This document shows positions 53,233 to 63,547 of a DNA stretch of 64,000 nt, piece by piece. The position numbers and the translations under genes are program-made. Source of the stretch: an uncultured Emergencia sp. Lineage in GTDB: Bacteria > Bacillota > Clostridia > Peptostreptococcales > Anaerovoracaceae. Every line of letters starts with the position of its first letter. The stretch's first letter is position 1. Below the pieces are notes generated by a model. It saw only the letters and a program-made list of their open reading frames with translations. It made no database searches and was not told the origin of the DNA. The stretch covers positions 62,001 to 126,000 of the forward strand of contig CAJFTU010000009.1 of the NCBI GenBank assembly GCA_904420065.1. Reading direction: 5' to 3'.

Positions 53233-53775
53233 ATGAAAAGCACGATCAAAAAGCGTACATATCTGGCAATCTATCGTCTTCTTGACAGGGTTTCCCCTTT
53301 GCCCTACGACTGCGGTACCCTCTGCGGAGCCATATGCTGCAGCTGTACAGCGGAAGACGACGATCTCGGAATCTATCTGCTGCCCGGCGAAGATAAGGTT
53401 CACGACCGCCGCGGCGGTTTTCTCCACTGGACCGTCGAAAATGCGGAGGATTACGATTTCCCCGAATCCTGGAAGGGAAAGGTCTACTTTGTTAAATGCA
53501 AAACACCTCCCATATGCCCCCGTGAAAAGAGGCCGATTCAGTGCCGCACCTTTCCGCTTACGCCCCACATCGATGACAACGGAATTCTTTCCCTTATATT
53601 AAACGATTCAGAGCTGCCCTACCGATGCCCCCTTGTGGAAGAACAGATAGAACTAAGCCCTGAATTCGTAAAAGCCACATATACGTGCTGGAAACATCTG
53701 ATACGCGATCCCTTGATTTATGATTTAGTCAGAGAAGATTCGATGTACAGAGACAGCGAACTAAGCGAACTATAA
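53233..53775 (+). CDS. YkgJ-like cysteine-cluster protein
   Basis: A 180-residue soluble protein and the only intact plus-strand protein gene in the window. Cysteines cluster as DCGTLCGAICCSC (about 27-39), CKTPPICPREKRPIQCRTFP (about 95-115), YRCPL and YTCWKH, the spacing and CRxFPL pattern of the YkgJ zinc- or iron-chelating family. Family members include flagellin lysine methylases, but most are unassigned. The ATG at 53233 is five bases past AAAGGAG; an ATG three bases earlier is too close. Its stop overlaps the convergent MATE gene's end by 6 bases. Confidence 0.8.
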   Translation: MKSTIKKRTYLAIYRLLDRVSPLPYDCGTLCGAICCSCTAEDDDLGIYLLPGEDKVHDRRGGFLHWTVENAEDYDFPESWKGKVYFVKCKTPPICPREKRPIQCRTFPLTPHIDDNGILSLILNDSELPYRCPLVEEQIELSPEFVKATYTCWKHLIRDPLIYDLVREDSMYRDSELSEL

Positions 53776-55155
53776 GTGCTTTATCTCTTTCCTGTACAAA
53801 TGCCTCAGCATTATCGCCGAATAAGCCAGACCGATGATCTCTGCCAGTGGGAACGATGCCCAGGAAACGGTAACGCCTCCTACATGGTATAATATATACG
53901 CAAGAGGAAGAATTCCGACCAACTGTCTGAGCAATGACCCTATTAAACTATATACACCGTGTCCGGTGCCCTGAAACAGGGTAGAAGTCATTATGCCGAA
54001 AGCTGCCGGAAGGAAACACAGACTGATGATCCTCAGCGCCGGCACACCCATTTCCATCATCGCTTCATTCGCGCTGAACATACGCAGGAAAACTTCCGGA
54101 AAGAGCTGGAATAAAATTGTTCCGATCGCCATAATGACCACTGCCGTAATCAATGCATTTTTATAAGCATGCATCAGTCGCTTTTTATTTCTCGCGCCGA
54201 AATTATAGCCCATTATCGGCATGGCGCCCTGATTGAGTCCGAAAACAGGCATGAAAATAAACGACTGCAGTTTATAATACACGCCAAGAACCGCTACCGC
54301 CGTCGCCGAAGCAGCTAAAATTGCGTTATATCCTAAGAGCATCACAGAACCTATAGACTGCATGATTATAGATGGGAATCCCACTCCATAGATATCCCTG
54401 ACCACGTTCCAGTCCATCTTAAATCCTCGAATATGTATTTTTACATCGTGTTCTTTCCTTCTGATTGTAAATACAGCCACGCACAAAGAAACGCACTGTC
54501 CCATCACTGTAGCGATAGCTGCGCCGGCAATGTCCAGCTTTGGAGCGCCCAGCAGGCCGAAGATCAGAATCGGATCCATGATCAGATTGGTTACCGCGCC
54601 GCTTAAACTGATAATCATCGGTGAAATCATATTTCCCGTTGCCTGAAGGACCTTTTCCAACTGAATTTCTACCATGCTGAAGAGGCTGAAAATCGTAACG
54701 ATGCTCAGATAAGTCACCCCTCCGTCGAAAATTTCCGGATCATCAGTATATAAATTCATAAACGGTCTGGTTAAAAATATGCCAACTATGGCAAATAGAA
54801 TATAATTGAAAAGGCCTATCCGCACGCTGGTACTGGCCGCTTTATCGGCTTCTTCCTGGCGCTTTGCTCCGAGACGTCTGGCGATCAGTGAGTTGACGCC
54901 TACTGCGCTGCCTACGGCCAGAGAGATCATCAGCATCTGAATCGGCATTACCAGAGACACGGCAGTCAGCGCTTTCTGACTGACCATGGCAACAAACATG
55001 CTGTCGACCACGTTGTACAACGCGTTGATCAGCATGGACAAAATCGCAGGCCAAGCCATCGATGCGAGAAGTTTTCCGATGGGAGCTGTTCCCATTTTGT
55101 TCGCTTCCAAGTCGATTGCCTGGCCTGCGTGTTTATTTTCTAAATCTGTAGTCAT
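53770..55155 (-). CDS. MATE family efflux transporter (first)
   Basis: A 461-residue, 12-helix multidrug and toxin extrusion antiporter that exports cationic compounds using a sodium or proton gradient. Typical segments are PAILSMLINALYNVVDSMF, GVNSLIARRLGAKRQEEADK, and MPIMGYNFGARNKKRLMHAY. The ATG at 55155 follows AAGGAGG by eight bases; the frame to 55176 has no site. It begins only 30 bases beyond the 3' end of rnpB with no terminator between, so some transcripts may read through from rnpB. Confidence 0.92.
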   Translation of the reverse strand: MTTDLENKHAGQAIDLEANKMGTAPIGKLLASMAWPAILSMLINALYNVVDSMFVAMVSQKALTAVSLVMPIQMLMISLAVGSAVGVNSLIARRLGAKRQEEADKAASTSVRIGLFNYILFAIVGIFLTRPFMNLYTDDPEIFDGGVTYLSIVTIFSLFSMVEIQLEKVLQATGNMISPMIISLSGAVTNLIMDPILIFGLLGAPKLDIAGAAIATVMGQCVSLCVAVFTIRRKEHDVKIHIRGFKMDWNVVRDIYGVGFPSIIMQSIGSVMLLGYNAILAASATAVAVLGVYYKLQSFIFMPVFGLNQGAMPIMGYNFGARNKKRLMHAYKNALITAVVIMAIGTILFQLFPEVFLRMFSANEAMMEMGVPALRIISLCFLPAAFGIMTSTLFQGTGHGVYSLIGSLLRQLVGILPLAYILYHVGGVTVSWASFPLAEIIGLAYSAIMLRHLYRKEIKHL

Positions 55156-55184
55156 AGCAATTTCCTCCTTTTTCAATTTTAATG

Positions 55185-55530
55185 TATGGGTAAACCTATA
55201 AGCCGGGTTCTGTATTCGGCAATCATCTATCTAAGGCGCTGCATTACTGCTCGCTCATGCGGCCTACCTCTCGGGCAGCGACGGGCCGCCGCTTTGTTCG
55301 CCCATTTTGGCCTTGCTCCGGATGGGGTTTACACGGCCGCCATGTCTCCATGACGCCGGTGAGCTCTTACCTCACCATTTCAACCTTACCACGGCATTAC
55401 CCGTTTCGGCGGAATGTTTCTGTTGCACTTTCCCTATAGTTACCTACGCCGGACGTTATCCGGCATCCTTGCCCTGTGGAGCCCGGACTTTCCTCATGCG
55501 TAAAGCACGCGACTGCCTGGTTTACCCATA
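55185..55530 (-). ncRNA. rnpB: RNase P RNA, bacterial class A
   Basis: The catalytic RNA that trims tRNA 5' leaders. The 5' strand begins TATGGGTAAACC and pairs with the 3' end. The conserved GAGGAAAGTCCGGGCTCC is at about 55479-55496, and the 3' P4/J region ACAGAACCCGGCTTATAGG is at about 55195-55213. The length, about 346 bases, and the class A (ancestral) pattern fit Clostridia rather than the class B form of Bacillus. The extended -10 TGATAAAAT (-10 at 55539-55544) lies just upstream. Confidence 0.95.
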
Positions 55531-55607
55531 ACTTCATAATTTTATCACAAGCGGGTTAAAAAATCCACCATTTATTTTTGCTGCTGCTGTTGACAAATGA
55601 ACATACG

Positions 55608-55638
55608 AAAAAAGAGACAGATTGTCTGACTCTTTTTT
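55608..55638 (-). terminator. Intrinsic terminator upstream of rnpB
   Basis: AAAAAAGAG-type arms with an interrupted 13-base pairing and a short loop, flanked by T-runs on both strands. It ends the YcxB-like gene's transcript and isolates the rnpB promoter. Bases 55639-55780 hold no gene. Confidence 0.75.
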
Positions 55639-55780
55639 CATCGCATCATTCTGCCATAGAGATCACCTTACCGGTAAACCCTGACCGCTTCTCATTCTCT
55701 TTCTGCCGTTTGTATTGCTTTTACCAGACGGCTGCTGTTCCAGAAGCTTCTGCTCTTCCCACTTACACCCGTCGATAGCT

Positions 55781-56308
55781 TCAGGCTTTAAACTCAGGAA
55801 TCCTATGTTTCTTCAACATTCTGCAGAGTTCCTCTCTCTCTTCCCCAGACAGCCGGTTTTCGTCTACAAGCAGGAGGGAATTGTTCGAACAGAGAAGGTA
55901 CAGATAGTGTTTGATCTGTCCAAATCCTTCAATCGTATTCCACTGTAAACTCCCCGAAGTCCGTTCGCTGATGATCTGGATCTGTTCCTCCGTGAATACG
56001 TATTCCCGGGGCAGATCCGGAGTCCGCATAATGGTTCTTCTGATGTGCTGCTCCCTGGTCCTGAGAAACTGCCGCTTCCAGCCATACACTGCCGTATACA
56101 GGCATCCGGCTGCAAGCGCGGCGCAAATCGTCACAGCATAACGGGAATAATTAAACACTATGGCGGCTGCAACAGCGATGCCCGTCAAAACGAAATAGAT
56201 CGTACGGCCGCGGCTGAAAGTGTTGCTTTCTCTCTGCTGTTTCACCAGCTCAATTTTCGCCATCACTTTGATTTCTTCTTTTGCCACATGCAGCGTATAC
56301 CTAACCAT
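55781..56308 (-). CDS. YcxB-like membrane protein
   Basis: A 175-residue protein with the YcxB architecture: a short cytoplasmic N-terminus, two adjacent membrane helices (about 40-75), and a C-terminal PH-like domain with EYVFTEEQIQIISERTSGSL, the W-N-x-I-E-G segment, and HYLYLLCSNNSLLLVDE. The family's function is unknown. The start follows AAAGGAAAG. It lies 82 bases after the second MATE gene. Confidence 0.82.
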   Translation of the reverse strand: MVRYTLHVAKEEIKVMAKIELVKQQRESNTFSRGRTIYFVLTGIAVAAAIVFNYSRYAVTICAALAAGCLYTAVYGWKRQFLRTREQHIRRTIMRTPDLPREYVFTEEQIQIISERTSGSLQWNTIEGFGQIKHYLYLLCSNNSLLLVDENRLSGEEREELCRMLKKHRIPEFKA

Positions 56309-56390
56309 AATTCTTTCCTTTCTTTAATACTATTGCACTGTTTTGATATGAAAAATCCGCCGACTTTTTTCAGAATCCTGAGGGTTGTAT

Positions 56391-57722
56391 TTAGATATAT
56401 TTATATGTTTTTCTCTGCGCGAACAGAAACGTTACTGTAAGTACAAGGGCGAGAATCTCCGCCACAATCACCGCCATCCACACGCCGTCGATTCCCAAAA
56501 TCATCGGAAGAAACAAGACCATGCTGCACTGGAATACCAACGTCCGCGAAAAAGAGATCAGCGCAGAAATAAGGCCGTTGCTCAATGCTGTAAAGAACGC
56601 AGAGCCCCATATGTTGAATCCGCAGAACAGGAAGAACAGGGCATAAATACGGAAGCCGTGCACGGTCATTTCCATCAGCTCAGCATCATATCCCACAAAG
56701 ACACGGATTAAAACCGATGACAGAAGTTCCGACAGTGCTGTCAGCGTCAATCCGGTAATCGAAATAAGCGTCAGACTTTTTTTGAATAAATTCTTCAATT
56801 CGTCGTGATTTCCCGAACCGTAGTGATAGCTGACCACAGGCGCGCTTCCAATCGAATATCCGATAAATATAGCCGAAAAGATAAAATTCACATACATAAT
56901 CACGCCGTAAGCGGCTACGCCGTCTTCTCCAGTCAAACCCATGAGCCGAAAATTGTACAGCATGTTCACTATAGAAGAAGAAATGCTGGTCATCAGCTCA
57001 GAAGAACCATTGGTACAGGTCTTCAGTAAAATCCGGCCATAGAAAGCTGTTTTCGTGAACCTGAGCCGGCTGTCGTTCTCCCGCGCAAAATAAAACACGG
57101 GGACGATTCCTCCCAAAATTTCTCCCATAGCCGTAGCCGCGGCAGCCCCGGCAATTCCCCAGTCGAAGAGGACGATAAAGACGTAGTCGAATACCACGTT
57201 GAGCAGTCCCGACGCCAGGGAGAGCTTTAGACTCATCTCCGGTTTTTCTGCGGCAATAAAAAAATTCTGGAATATATTCTGCAGAATATAACAGGGCAGA
57301 GAAATCATTAAAATCCGCACGTAGATGACGCAGTAATCCTCCATCTGTCCTTCGGCGCCAAGAGCCGACATAATCGGACGGGCGAAGATAAAACCGATCA
57401 ACGCCAGAAAAATGCCAAAGACAGCGGCAACAATCACCAGCATCGTAAAATAAGCGTTAGCTTTTTCCTGTTTTCCCTCTCCCATGGTTCTCGATACGAT
57501 AGCATTGCCGCCGGTGCCGATCATGAACCCGATCGTTCCCAGGGCGGTAAGCAGAGGCATTGACAGATTGACAGCGGCAAAGGAGGTTTTACCGACAAAG
57601 TTGGATACAAAGAGTCCGTCCACAATGCTGTAGGTGGAAATGCAAACCATCATGATAATCGACGGCAGTACAAAGCGCAGCAGCCGTCGGTAAGTAAAGT
57701 GATCGGATAACTGAATTCTCAA
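56391..57722 (-). CDS. MATE family efflux transporter (second)
   Basis: A 12-helix MATE antiporter of about 443 residues, distinct from the one at 53.8 kb (NorM-like subgroup with VDGLFVSNFVG, GTGGNAIVSRTMGEGKQEKA and IGSAPVVSYHYGSGNHDELK). I prefer the TTG at 57722, since RIQLSDHFTYRRLLRF is the usual N-terminus and GAGAGAGG lies seven bases before it; the first ATG of the frame is at 57740. Substrate unknown. Confidence 0.9.
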   Translation of the reverse strand: MRIQLSDHFTYRRLLRFVLPSIIMMVCISTYSIVDGLFVSNFVGKTSFAAVNLSMPLLTALGTIGFMIGTGGNAIVSRTMGEGKQEKANAYFTMLVIVAAVFGIFLALIGFIFARPIMSALGAEGQMEDYCVIYVRILMISLPCYILQNIFQNFFIAAEKPEMSLKLSLASGLLNVVFDYVFIVLFDWGIAGAAAATAMGEILGGIVPVFYFARENDSRLRFTKTAFYGRILLKTCTNGSSELMTSISSSIVNMLYNFRLMGLTGEDGVAAYGVIMYVNFIFSAIFIGYSIGSAPVVSYHYGSGNHDELKNLFKKSLTLISITGLTLTALSELLSSVLIRVFVGYDAELMEMTVHGFRIYALFFLFCGFNIWGSAFFTALSNGLISALISFSRTLVFQCSMVLFLPMILGIDGVWMAVIVAEILALVLTVTFLFAQRKTYKYI

Positions 57723-57770
57723 ACTATGCACCTCTCTCATCTATGAGCGCCGGAGAGCTGCCGGACTGCG

Positions 57771-58988
57771 CTAAAACTGCTTTGCGTTTTCCGATACGCC
57801 CTCTGTTTCCGTCGTCACCGGATGGCACTGAGGCCCTGCGGCCCCGATAATGGTCTTCCTGACCCTTTTCATCCGTTCAGCCAGCGCTCTGTCAGTATCA
57901 GTAAATCTTTCTATGTTTTTATCAGTCAGAGGAATCAGCTGATATCGCCGGCCGGTTTCCTCATTGCGATTGACCATCAGGCAAGGATAGTATTTCTGAT
58001 CAGACACGACCACCCTGCCGTCTTCTCGTTTCAGCTTCAGCGACAGAATCATGGCATGATCGCTCTTTCTCTCGCGATAAGTCATATGCGAGACGAAATT
58101 CCCCAGGCTGTACACTACCGGTACCTCTCTGCCGTCTGAAGTCTCGATCCGATCAAAAGAGGAAACTGTATGAGAATGTCCGCCGACGACATAATCCGCT
58201 CCCGACTCTGCCATTTCCTCCGCGATCTGTACCTGTCTTTCCGTAGGCTCAAGCTGGTATTCCCTGCCGCAGTGAAAATAGGAGAGTATAAACTCCGCCC
58301 CTTCCTCGCGCATCCGGAGAAAATCCTCTTCTGCCTTTTCACGGGAGTAATAGTTCAGATGTCTTTCCACTTCTTTCCCCGACAGTTCCCGGACGCTGCG
58401 GTTATAATACACCGCATAGGAAACGATACCGATCTTAAACCCTTTGACATCGACGATCAGGAAGCGGTCCTTCTCCTCGCCGGAAAAAGCTCCCGTATGT
58501 AACAGACCGTACTGATCCTGTTTCTTCAGCGTCTGACGAAGGCCGCTGATTCCCGTATCACAGCTGTGATTGTTGGCATTGGCCAAAACATCGAAGCCGC
58601 AGTCCTTTACCGCGCTGAGATATTCCTCCGGCGCATTGAGATAAGGCTGTCCGTATCGTCTCTTCTGCTCGATGGAAAGCGGCCAGGAAGATGCCACACT
58701 GGTTTCCAAATTGCCGATAGCCAGATCTGCCTGACGCACTATATTTCTCACATAATCAAACTGATAACGGAAATCAAATTTTCCGTCTCGCAGTGCGGCT
58801 TTCTGCTGCCTTCTCTGACACATCAGATCACCGCCGACGACGATCTCAATCTGTTTTTTCGCCGTATCTCTCTTTCCAACGCTCTTTTCCGCCGAAGTGG
58901 AAGAAGGTTCTTCGGTGCAGGCGGCCAGCAGGAAAATCAGGCATAAAATGCAGAGGAAAACCCGCAATACACTTTTTTTTCTCTTCAT
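57771..58988 (-). CDS. CapA family lipoprotein
   Basis: A 405-residue secreted protein with a lipoprotein signal (VFLCILCLIFLLAAC, cleavage before the Cys at about residue 25), starting at the ATG at 58988 behind AGAGGA. The body is the CapA metallophosphatase-like fold: VVGGDLMCQRR, ADLAIGNLETSV, NANNHSCDTGISGL, SYFHCGREYQLEP, GGHSHTVSSFD and VYSLGNFV. CapA acts in poly-gamma-glutamate capsule export, but no capB/capC genes are present, so a general cell-surface hydrolase role is as likely. Confidence 0.88.
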   Translation of the reverse strand: MKRKKSVLRVFLCILCLIFLLAACTEEPSSTSAEKSVGKRDTAKKQIEIVVGGDLMCQRRQQKAALRDGKFDFRYQFDYVRNIVRQADLAIGNLETSVASSWPLSIEQKRRYGQPYLNAPEEYLSAVKDCGFDVLANANNHSCDTGISGLRQTLKKQDQYGLLHTGAFSGEEKDRFLIVDVKGFKIGIVSYAVYYNRSVRELSGKEVERHLNYYSREKAEEDFLRMREEGAEFILSYFHCGREYQLEPTERQVQIAEEMAESGADYVVGGHSHTVSSFDRIETSDGREVPVVYSLGNFVSHMTYRERKSDHAMILSLKLKREDGRVVVSDQKYYPCLMVNRNEETGRRYQLIPLTDKNIERFTDTDRALAERMKRVRKTIIGAAGPQCHPVTTETEGVSENAKQF

Positions 58989-59011
58989 CTCAAATCCTCT
59001 TACGACTTTTC

Positions 59012-59788
59012 TCACAGGAAAAAGGGATTCAGGTCGCTGTCCGATTCCAGAATCGAAAGCCGATCTCCGCAGTTTTTCCTCAACAAGCCGACCATGTTCT
59101 GCACGAAATTCTTTTCACTGCCGTAGTGACCCGCATCGATGAGACACATTCCCATTTCCTTCGCTTCCTGAGCCTGGTGATATTTCAGATCTCCGGTAAT
59201 ATAGACGTCGCAGCCCTCCCGGGCGGCATCTGGTATAAATTCACTTCCCGCACCGCTGCACCAGCCGGCGGTGTACAGGACCCTATCCGGACTACCTACA
59301 CAGCGCAGAAGCCTTCTGTCCGTTTCCAAAACGTCGGATACCCTTTCAGACAGCTCTCCCAGCGTGATTCCCCCGGAAATATCTCCCTTTCTGCAGAAAC
59401 CGTTATTCTGTACAAAAGGACGGACGTTTTCAAAACCGAAAAGCAGTCCCAGATAATCGTTGTTTCCGCCCTGCAGTTTGTCAAAGCTGGTATGACAGGA
59501 ATACACCGAGATATCCCTTTGGACGAGACGAAATATGTACTTTCCCACGATCTCCTCGCTGTCAATCCTTTTGATACCGTGAAACAGCATCGGATGATGG
59601 GTCAGAATCAGCTGAGCACCTTTGCGTTCCGCTTCGTCGATCACCGCTTCCGTCACCTCAAGAGCAACTAAAACAGTGGAAATCTCGCTGCCGGTTCCGT
59701 TTATCTGAAATCCGCAGTTGTCCCAGCTCTCAGCCGTTTCCGAAGGACACAGCTTCTCTATTATCTCCGCAAAATCCCTTTTTTTCAT
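59012..59788 (-). CDS. Nif3-like dinuclear metal-centre protein
   Basis: A 258-residue member of the NIF3/YbgI family, hexameric rings with a two-metal site. Metal ligands fit LTHHPMLFHG (HH), SCHTSFD and the C-terminal DAGHYGSEKNFV. It is the short form without the PII-like insertion seen in Bacillus (about 370 residues). It starts at 59788, sharing a base with the trmK stop; the pair is conserved across Firmicutes. Biochemical function is unsettled; a GTP cyclohydrolase-like annotation is unproven. Confidence 0.92.
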   Translation of the reverse strand: MKKRDFAEIIEKLCPSETAESWDNCGFQINGTGSEISTVLVALEVTEAVIDEAERKGAQLILTHHPMLFHGIKRIDSEEIVGKYIFRLVQRDISVYSCHTSFDKLQGGNNDYLGLLFGFENVRPFVQNNGFCRKGDISGGITLGELSERVSDVLETDRRLLRCVGSPDRVLYTAGWCSGAGSEFIPDAAREGCDVYITGDLKYHQAQEAKEMGMCLIDAGHYGSEKNFVQNMVGLLRKNCGDRLSILESDSDLNPFFL

Positions 59789-60492
59789 CACTTTTCTTCC
59801 AGCCTTTCTATCAAATACCTCAGCTGCTTTATTCTCGCTGCGCATTCTTTGCTCTTCAGCGTGCCGTCGCTGCTGCCGGCCATAATTTTTTCGTATATCT
59901 GTTCCTCCGTCCGCAGCTTTCTTCGGAGATATTCTCCGGTATACGGATTTTCAAAGGTGAGAAGACTCTCCGGATAATCGAACTCCGCTCCATAAGGCGG
60001 CGTCTCCCCCTGCCAGTCCGCTTTTTCTACCGTGAGAATCTCACAGATGAACTTTCCTTCCGGTACCAGTCCTTCTTTCACGATGGAAAAGCCCTTTTCC
60101 GCCAGATAATGACGGAGCTTTCCCACGTTGTTTCTCGGCTGAAGAACGTATCTCTTCATCGACTTGCTCTTCCTCATATCCCAGTCCAGGATATCCGCAA
60201 TCAGCAGTCCGCCCATACCGGCGATGACAACGGTATCGACTTCCCCGTCTTTTAAAACGTCTATTCCGTTTCCAAGACGAAGATCGTATTCCCTTTCGCT
60301 GTCATATCGAAGACAGTTCTCTTCGGCTTTTTTCAGCGAGCCTCTGCTGATATCCGTCATGATTACTTTGGGGCACTTGCAGATGTTCAAAAGATATAAC
60401 GGCAAAAAACCATGGTCCGTGCCTATGTCGGCCATGGTCTCTCCCCACCGTATTTCGTCAGCAATATACTGCAGTCTGTTGCTAAGTTTCAT
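59788..60492 (-). CDS. trmK: tRNA (adenine-22-N1)-methyltransferase
   Basis: A SAM-dependent enzyme that makes m1A22 in the D-loop of some tRNAs in Firmicutes. It has 234 residues with the Rossmann motif MADIGTDHGFLPLYLL, VVIAGMGGLLIADIL, VLQPRNNVGKLRHYL, and a C-terminal coiled coil. It is 8 bases after rpoD. Confidence 0.93.
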   Translation of the reverse strand: MKLSNRLQYIADEIRWGETMADIGTDHGFLPLYLLNICKCPKVIMTDISRGSLKKAEENCLRYDSEREYDLRLGNGIDVLKDGEVDTVVIAGMGGLLIADILDWDMRKSKSMKRYVLQPRNNVGKLRHYLAEKGFSIVKEGLVPEGKFICEILTVEKADWQGETPPYGAEFDYPESLLTFENPYTGEYLRRKLRTEEQIYEKIMAGSSDGTLKSKECAARIKQLRYLIERLEEK

Positions 60493-60499
60493 TTTTCGT

Positions 60500-61696
60500 C
60501 TACTCCAGATAGTCCTTCAGCTTTTTGCTTCTGCTCGGATGTCTGAGCTTTCTCAGCGCTTTTGCTTCAATTTGTCTGATACGCTCGCGGGTGACGTCGA
60601 ACTCTTTGCCGACTTCCTCCAGAGTTCTGGATCTTCCGTCTTCCAGACCAAAACGAAGTTTCAGCACTTTCTGCTCTCTTTCTGTCAGCGTATCCAGAAC
60701 TTCCACCAGCTGCTCTTTCAGCATGGAAAACGCCGCAGCTTCAGCCGGTGCAGGTACATCGTCGTCCGGAATAAAATCACCCAGATGGCTGTCTTCTTCT
60801 TCACCGATAGGCGTCTCCAGAGAAACCGGTTCCTGGGCAATCTTCTGAATCTCTCTGACTTTATCCACAGAGATGCCCATCTCCTTGGCAATCTCTTCAG
60901 GAAGAGGCTCCCGTCCATAAGTCTGAAGCAGCTGACGGGACACCCGGATCAGCTTATTGATGGTTTCTACCATATGAACCGGAATTCGAATCGTTCTGGC
61001 CTGATCTGCAATCGAACGGGTAATGGCCTGTCTGATCCACCACGTGGCATAGGTTGAAAATTTGTATCCCTTTCTGTAGTCGAACTTATCCACCGCTTTG
61101 ATCAGTCCCAGGTTACCTTCCTGAATCAAGTCGAGAAAGAGCATGCCTCTTCCCACGTATCTCTTGGCAATGCTGACGACGAGTCTTAAGTTGGCTTCAC
61201 AAAGCTTTTTCTTGGCCTCTTCGTCGCCTTTTTCCATGCGCTGGGCCAGCTCTATCTCGTCTTCTGCACTGAGCAGAGGCACTTTACCAATCTCTTTCAG
61301 ATACATTCTGACCGGATCATCCACCGCGATCCCCTTTGGCAGCGTCGCTTCGATATCGATTTCGCCGGATTCATTGACGACAATTCCGTCATCTTCCTCG
61401 TTTCCGTCCATATCGTCTTCATCATCCAACATAATCGCGAAATCTTCCGGTTCCGTTTCACTGGCGATTTCTATATCCTTAGAAAGCAGCGACTCATAGA
61501 TCTCGTCGACGACATTCTTGTCCAGATCAAAGGCGTCCAGATAGTCCGCCATATCCGAATACGTCAGGATATTCTTCTTCGACTTTGCTTTTTTCACCAA
61601 CTGATTGATCAGCTCCGTCTTGATCTGATCAGCAGTCATGCCGGCAAATGCTTCGTTTATATTATTTGTTGTTGCTTTTTTTTCATCTGTGCTCAT
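60500..61696 (-). CDS. rpoD: Housekeeping RNA polymerase sigma factor (SigA/RpoD)
   Basis: The primary sigma factor, 398 residues. Region 1.1 (about 15-70) precedes an acidic linker. Region 1.2 is [17 protein letters not shown], region 2 includes [18 protein letters not shown] and [15 protein letters not shown], and region 4 ends with the helix-turn-helix [20 protein letters not shown]. It predicts the TTGACA/TATAAT promoters seen through the window. It starts one base after the dnaG stop, the classic macromolecular synthesis operon. Confidence 0.98.
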   Translation of the reverse strand: MSTDEKKATTNNINEAFAGMTADQIKTELINQLVKKAKSKKNILTYSDMADYLDAFDLDKNVVDEIYESLLSKDIEIASETEPEDFAIMLDDEDDMDGNEEDDGIVVNESGEIDIEATLPKGIAVDDPVRMYLKEIGKVPLLSAEDEIELAQRMEKGDEEAKKKLCEANLRLVVSIAKRYVGRGMLFLDLIQEGNLGLIKAVDKFDYRKGYKFSTYATWWIRQAITRSIADQARTIRIPVHMVETINKLIRVSRQLLQTYGREPLPEEIAKEMGISVDKVREIQKIAQEPVSLETPIGEEEDSHLGDFIPDDDVPAPAEAAAFSMLKEQLVEVLDTLTEREQKVLKLRFGLEDGRSRTLEEVGKEFDVTRERIRQIEAKALRKLRHPSRSKKLKDYLE

Positions 61697-61697
61697 T

Positions 61698-63446
61698 CTA
61701 TATCCCCCTACTGCTCGATTTTCTTTTCTTTTGCACTTTTATCAACTGGTCGGTCAATTCTGCTATTCGCTCCTGATTATCCTCTTCATCGGCCATGGAA
61801 ATCAGCAGAATCAATCTCTGCTCTTCCTTTGCAAGAAGGTTGTCTCTCCATGTCCGAACACAGTCTTCAAAGACTTGCTCCACATTGCCGCCTACGATTA
61901 CCTGCTCGATGATCTCCTGTAAGACCGCCGCGTCTTCTTCAGACAGACTGTCAATGATCCTGTTCTGATCCACAAAACGGTTCTTCCGGTACTCATCAGC
62001 CGCCAGTTCATAGACGGTGACAGCAAAATCGCTTTCCAGAATACCCGGAAGTTCATCTATCTTCTCGATATAGGATTCTTCTGTCAGAATCAGCTTCAAT
62101 ATGGTTCGTTCCACAGGCGAAACTGTCGTTCCAGCTCTCGGTTCTCCTTCCCGCTTTTTCGGCGGTGTATGTTCTTTTTCTATACGATCATTGCCGGAAA
62201 TTTCCATTCTAATCGCGCCTTCGGCAATGGACAGATCCTTAGCCAGTTTCTTGATATAGATCTCCTGTTCTACCGGACTCAGCCGGCTCAGAATTTCCGT
62301 TGCCTTTTTCATATAGTCGATCTTTCCTTCATCGCTGTTCAGATCGAATCCTGTTTTAGCCGACTCCAGCTTGTAATCGGCATAGGGAAGCGCTCCCTGC
62401 ACCAACTGCAAAAAAGCTTCTTTCCCGTTTTTCTTGATATATTCGTCGGGATCTTTTCCGTCGTCTACGTGCAGAACCTTCACTTTGCAGTCCTCGCTTT
62501 TAAGGATTTCTATTCCTCTCAGCGCCGCTGCCCGTCCTGCTCCGTCGGCATCGTAAGAAAGCACCACGTCTTTCGTATACCGCTTGATCAGCTTGGCCTG
62601 ATTTTCCGTCAGGGCCGTACCCAGCGATGCGGCCACGTTCTCTACGCCGCTCTGATACAGAGCGATAACATCCATATACCCTTCGACGAGGATGATGTAT
62701 CCTGCCTTCCCGGCGCTCTGACGGGAAATATTCAGTCCGTACAGATTGTTCTTTTTCTGAAAGATCCGGCTCTCCGGTGAATTCAGGTATTTGGGATTGT
62801 CCCGGCTGTCGATGGCTCTTCCGCCGAATCCGATGACCTTTCCGGCGGTATTGATGATGGGAAAAATCACTCTGTCTCTGAACTTGTCGTAACACTTGCC
62901 CCGGCTCTCCGAAGCCAGTCCCAACTCCAGAATGATCTTCTTGTCGACTCCCTGAGACTGGAGATAGCGAAAAAGGCTGTCCCACTGTTCATCTGCGTAG
63001 CCGATTCCGAATTTTTTCAAAACCGCAGGAGAAATTCCTCTTCTCTTCATGTAGGCGTATCCTTTGTTGGCCCGCTCGGTAAATGCACGGTAAAAGAAGC
63101 CGGCAGCCATCTTGTTCACCTTGTAGTAGATCTCTCTCCTGTCGTTGTATGCGTTTTTCTCTAAAGTTATGCCGTATTCCCCGGCAATTTTTTCTATCGC
63201 TTCATTGAAATCCAGATTATAGTATCTCTGCACAAACTCGATAACATCGCCGGAAGCGCCGCATCCAAAACAGGTAAAAATCTGTTTTTGCTCCGATACA
63301 ACAAAAGAAGGTGTTTTTTCACTGTGGAATGGACAAACACCTTTATAATTACTGCCTGCTCTCTTTAAGGGAACGCAGCGGCCGACAATATCAATGATAT
63401 TCACCTGATTTTTCAGGCTTTCAATTGTTTGATTTGAAAAACCCAT
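61698..63446 (-). CDS. dnaG: DNA primase
   Basis: Makes RNA primers for replication. Its 582 residues have a CHC2 zinc finger (C38, H41, C59, C62 in GVCPFH and [10 protein letters not shown]), an RNA polymerase domain with TOPRIM motif [12 protein letters not shown] and SYDADGAGR, and a C-terminal DnaB-binding helical domain. It starts at 63446, 101 bases downstream of the dGTPase-like gene. Confidence 0.97.
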   Translation of the reverse strand: MGFSNQTIESLKNQVNIIDIVGRCVPLKRAGSNYKGVCPFHSEKTPSFVVSEQKQIFTCFGCGASGDVIEFVQRYYNLDFNEAIEKIAGEYGITLEKNAYNDRREIYYKVNKMAAGFFYRAFTERANKGYAYMKRRGISPAVLKKFGIGYADEQWDSLFRYLQSQGVDKKIILELGLASESRGKCYDKFRDRVIFPIINTAGKVIGFGGRAIDSRDNPKYLNSPESRIFQKKNNLYGLNISRQSAGKAGYIILVEGYMDVIALYQSGVENVAASLGTALTENQAKLIKRYTKDVVLSYDADGAGRAAALRGIEILKSEDCKVKVLHVDDGKDPDEYIKKNGKEAFLQLVQGALPYADYKLESAKTGFDLNSDEGKIDYMKKATEILSRLSPVEQEIYIKKLAKDLSIAEGAIRMEISGNDRIEKEHTPPKKREGEPRAGTTVSPVERTILKLILTEESYIEKIDELPGILESDFAVTVYELAADEYRKNRFVDQNRIIDSLSEEDAAVLQEIIEQVIVGGNVEQVFEDCVRTWRDNLLAKEEQRLILLISMADEEDNQERIAELTDQLIKVQKKRKSSSRGI

Positions 63447-63547
63447 TCTATCGTCTACCCTTCCGCATCTATCGTTCCTGAGATAATATTCGGCAAAAAA
63501 AAGACTTTTCCTTTATTTTTTCCAAATTATTTTTCTCAGTCCGACCT

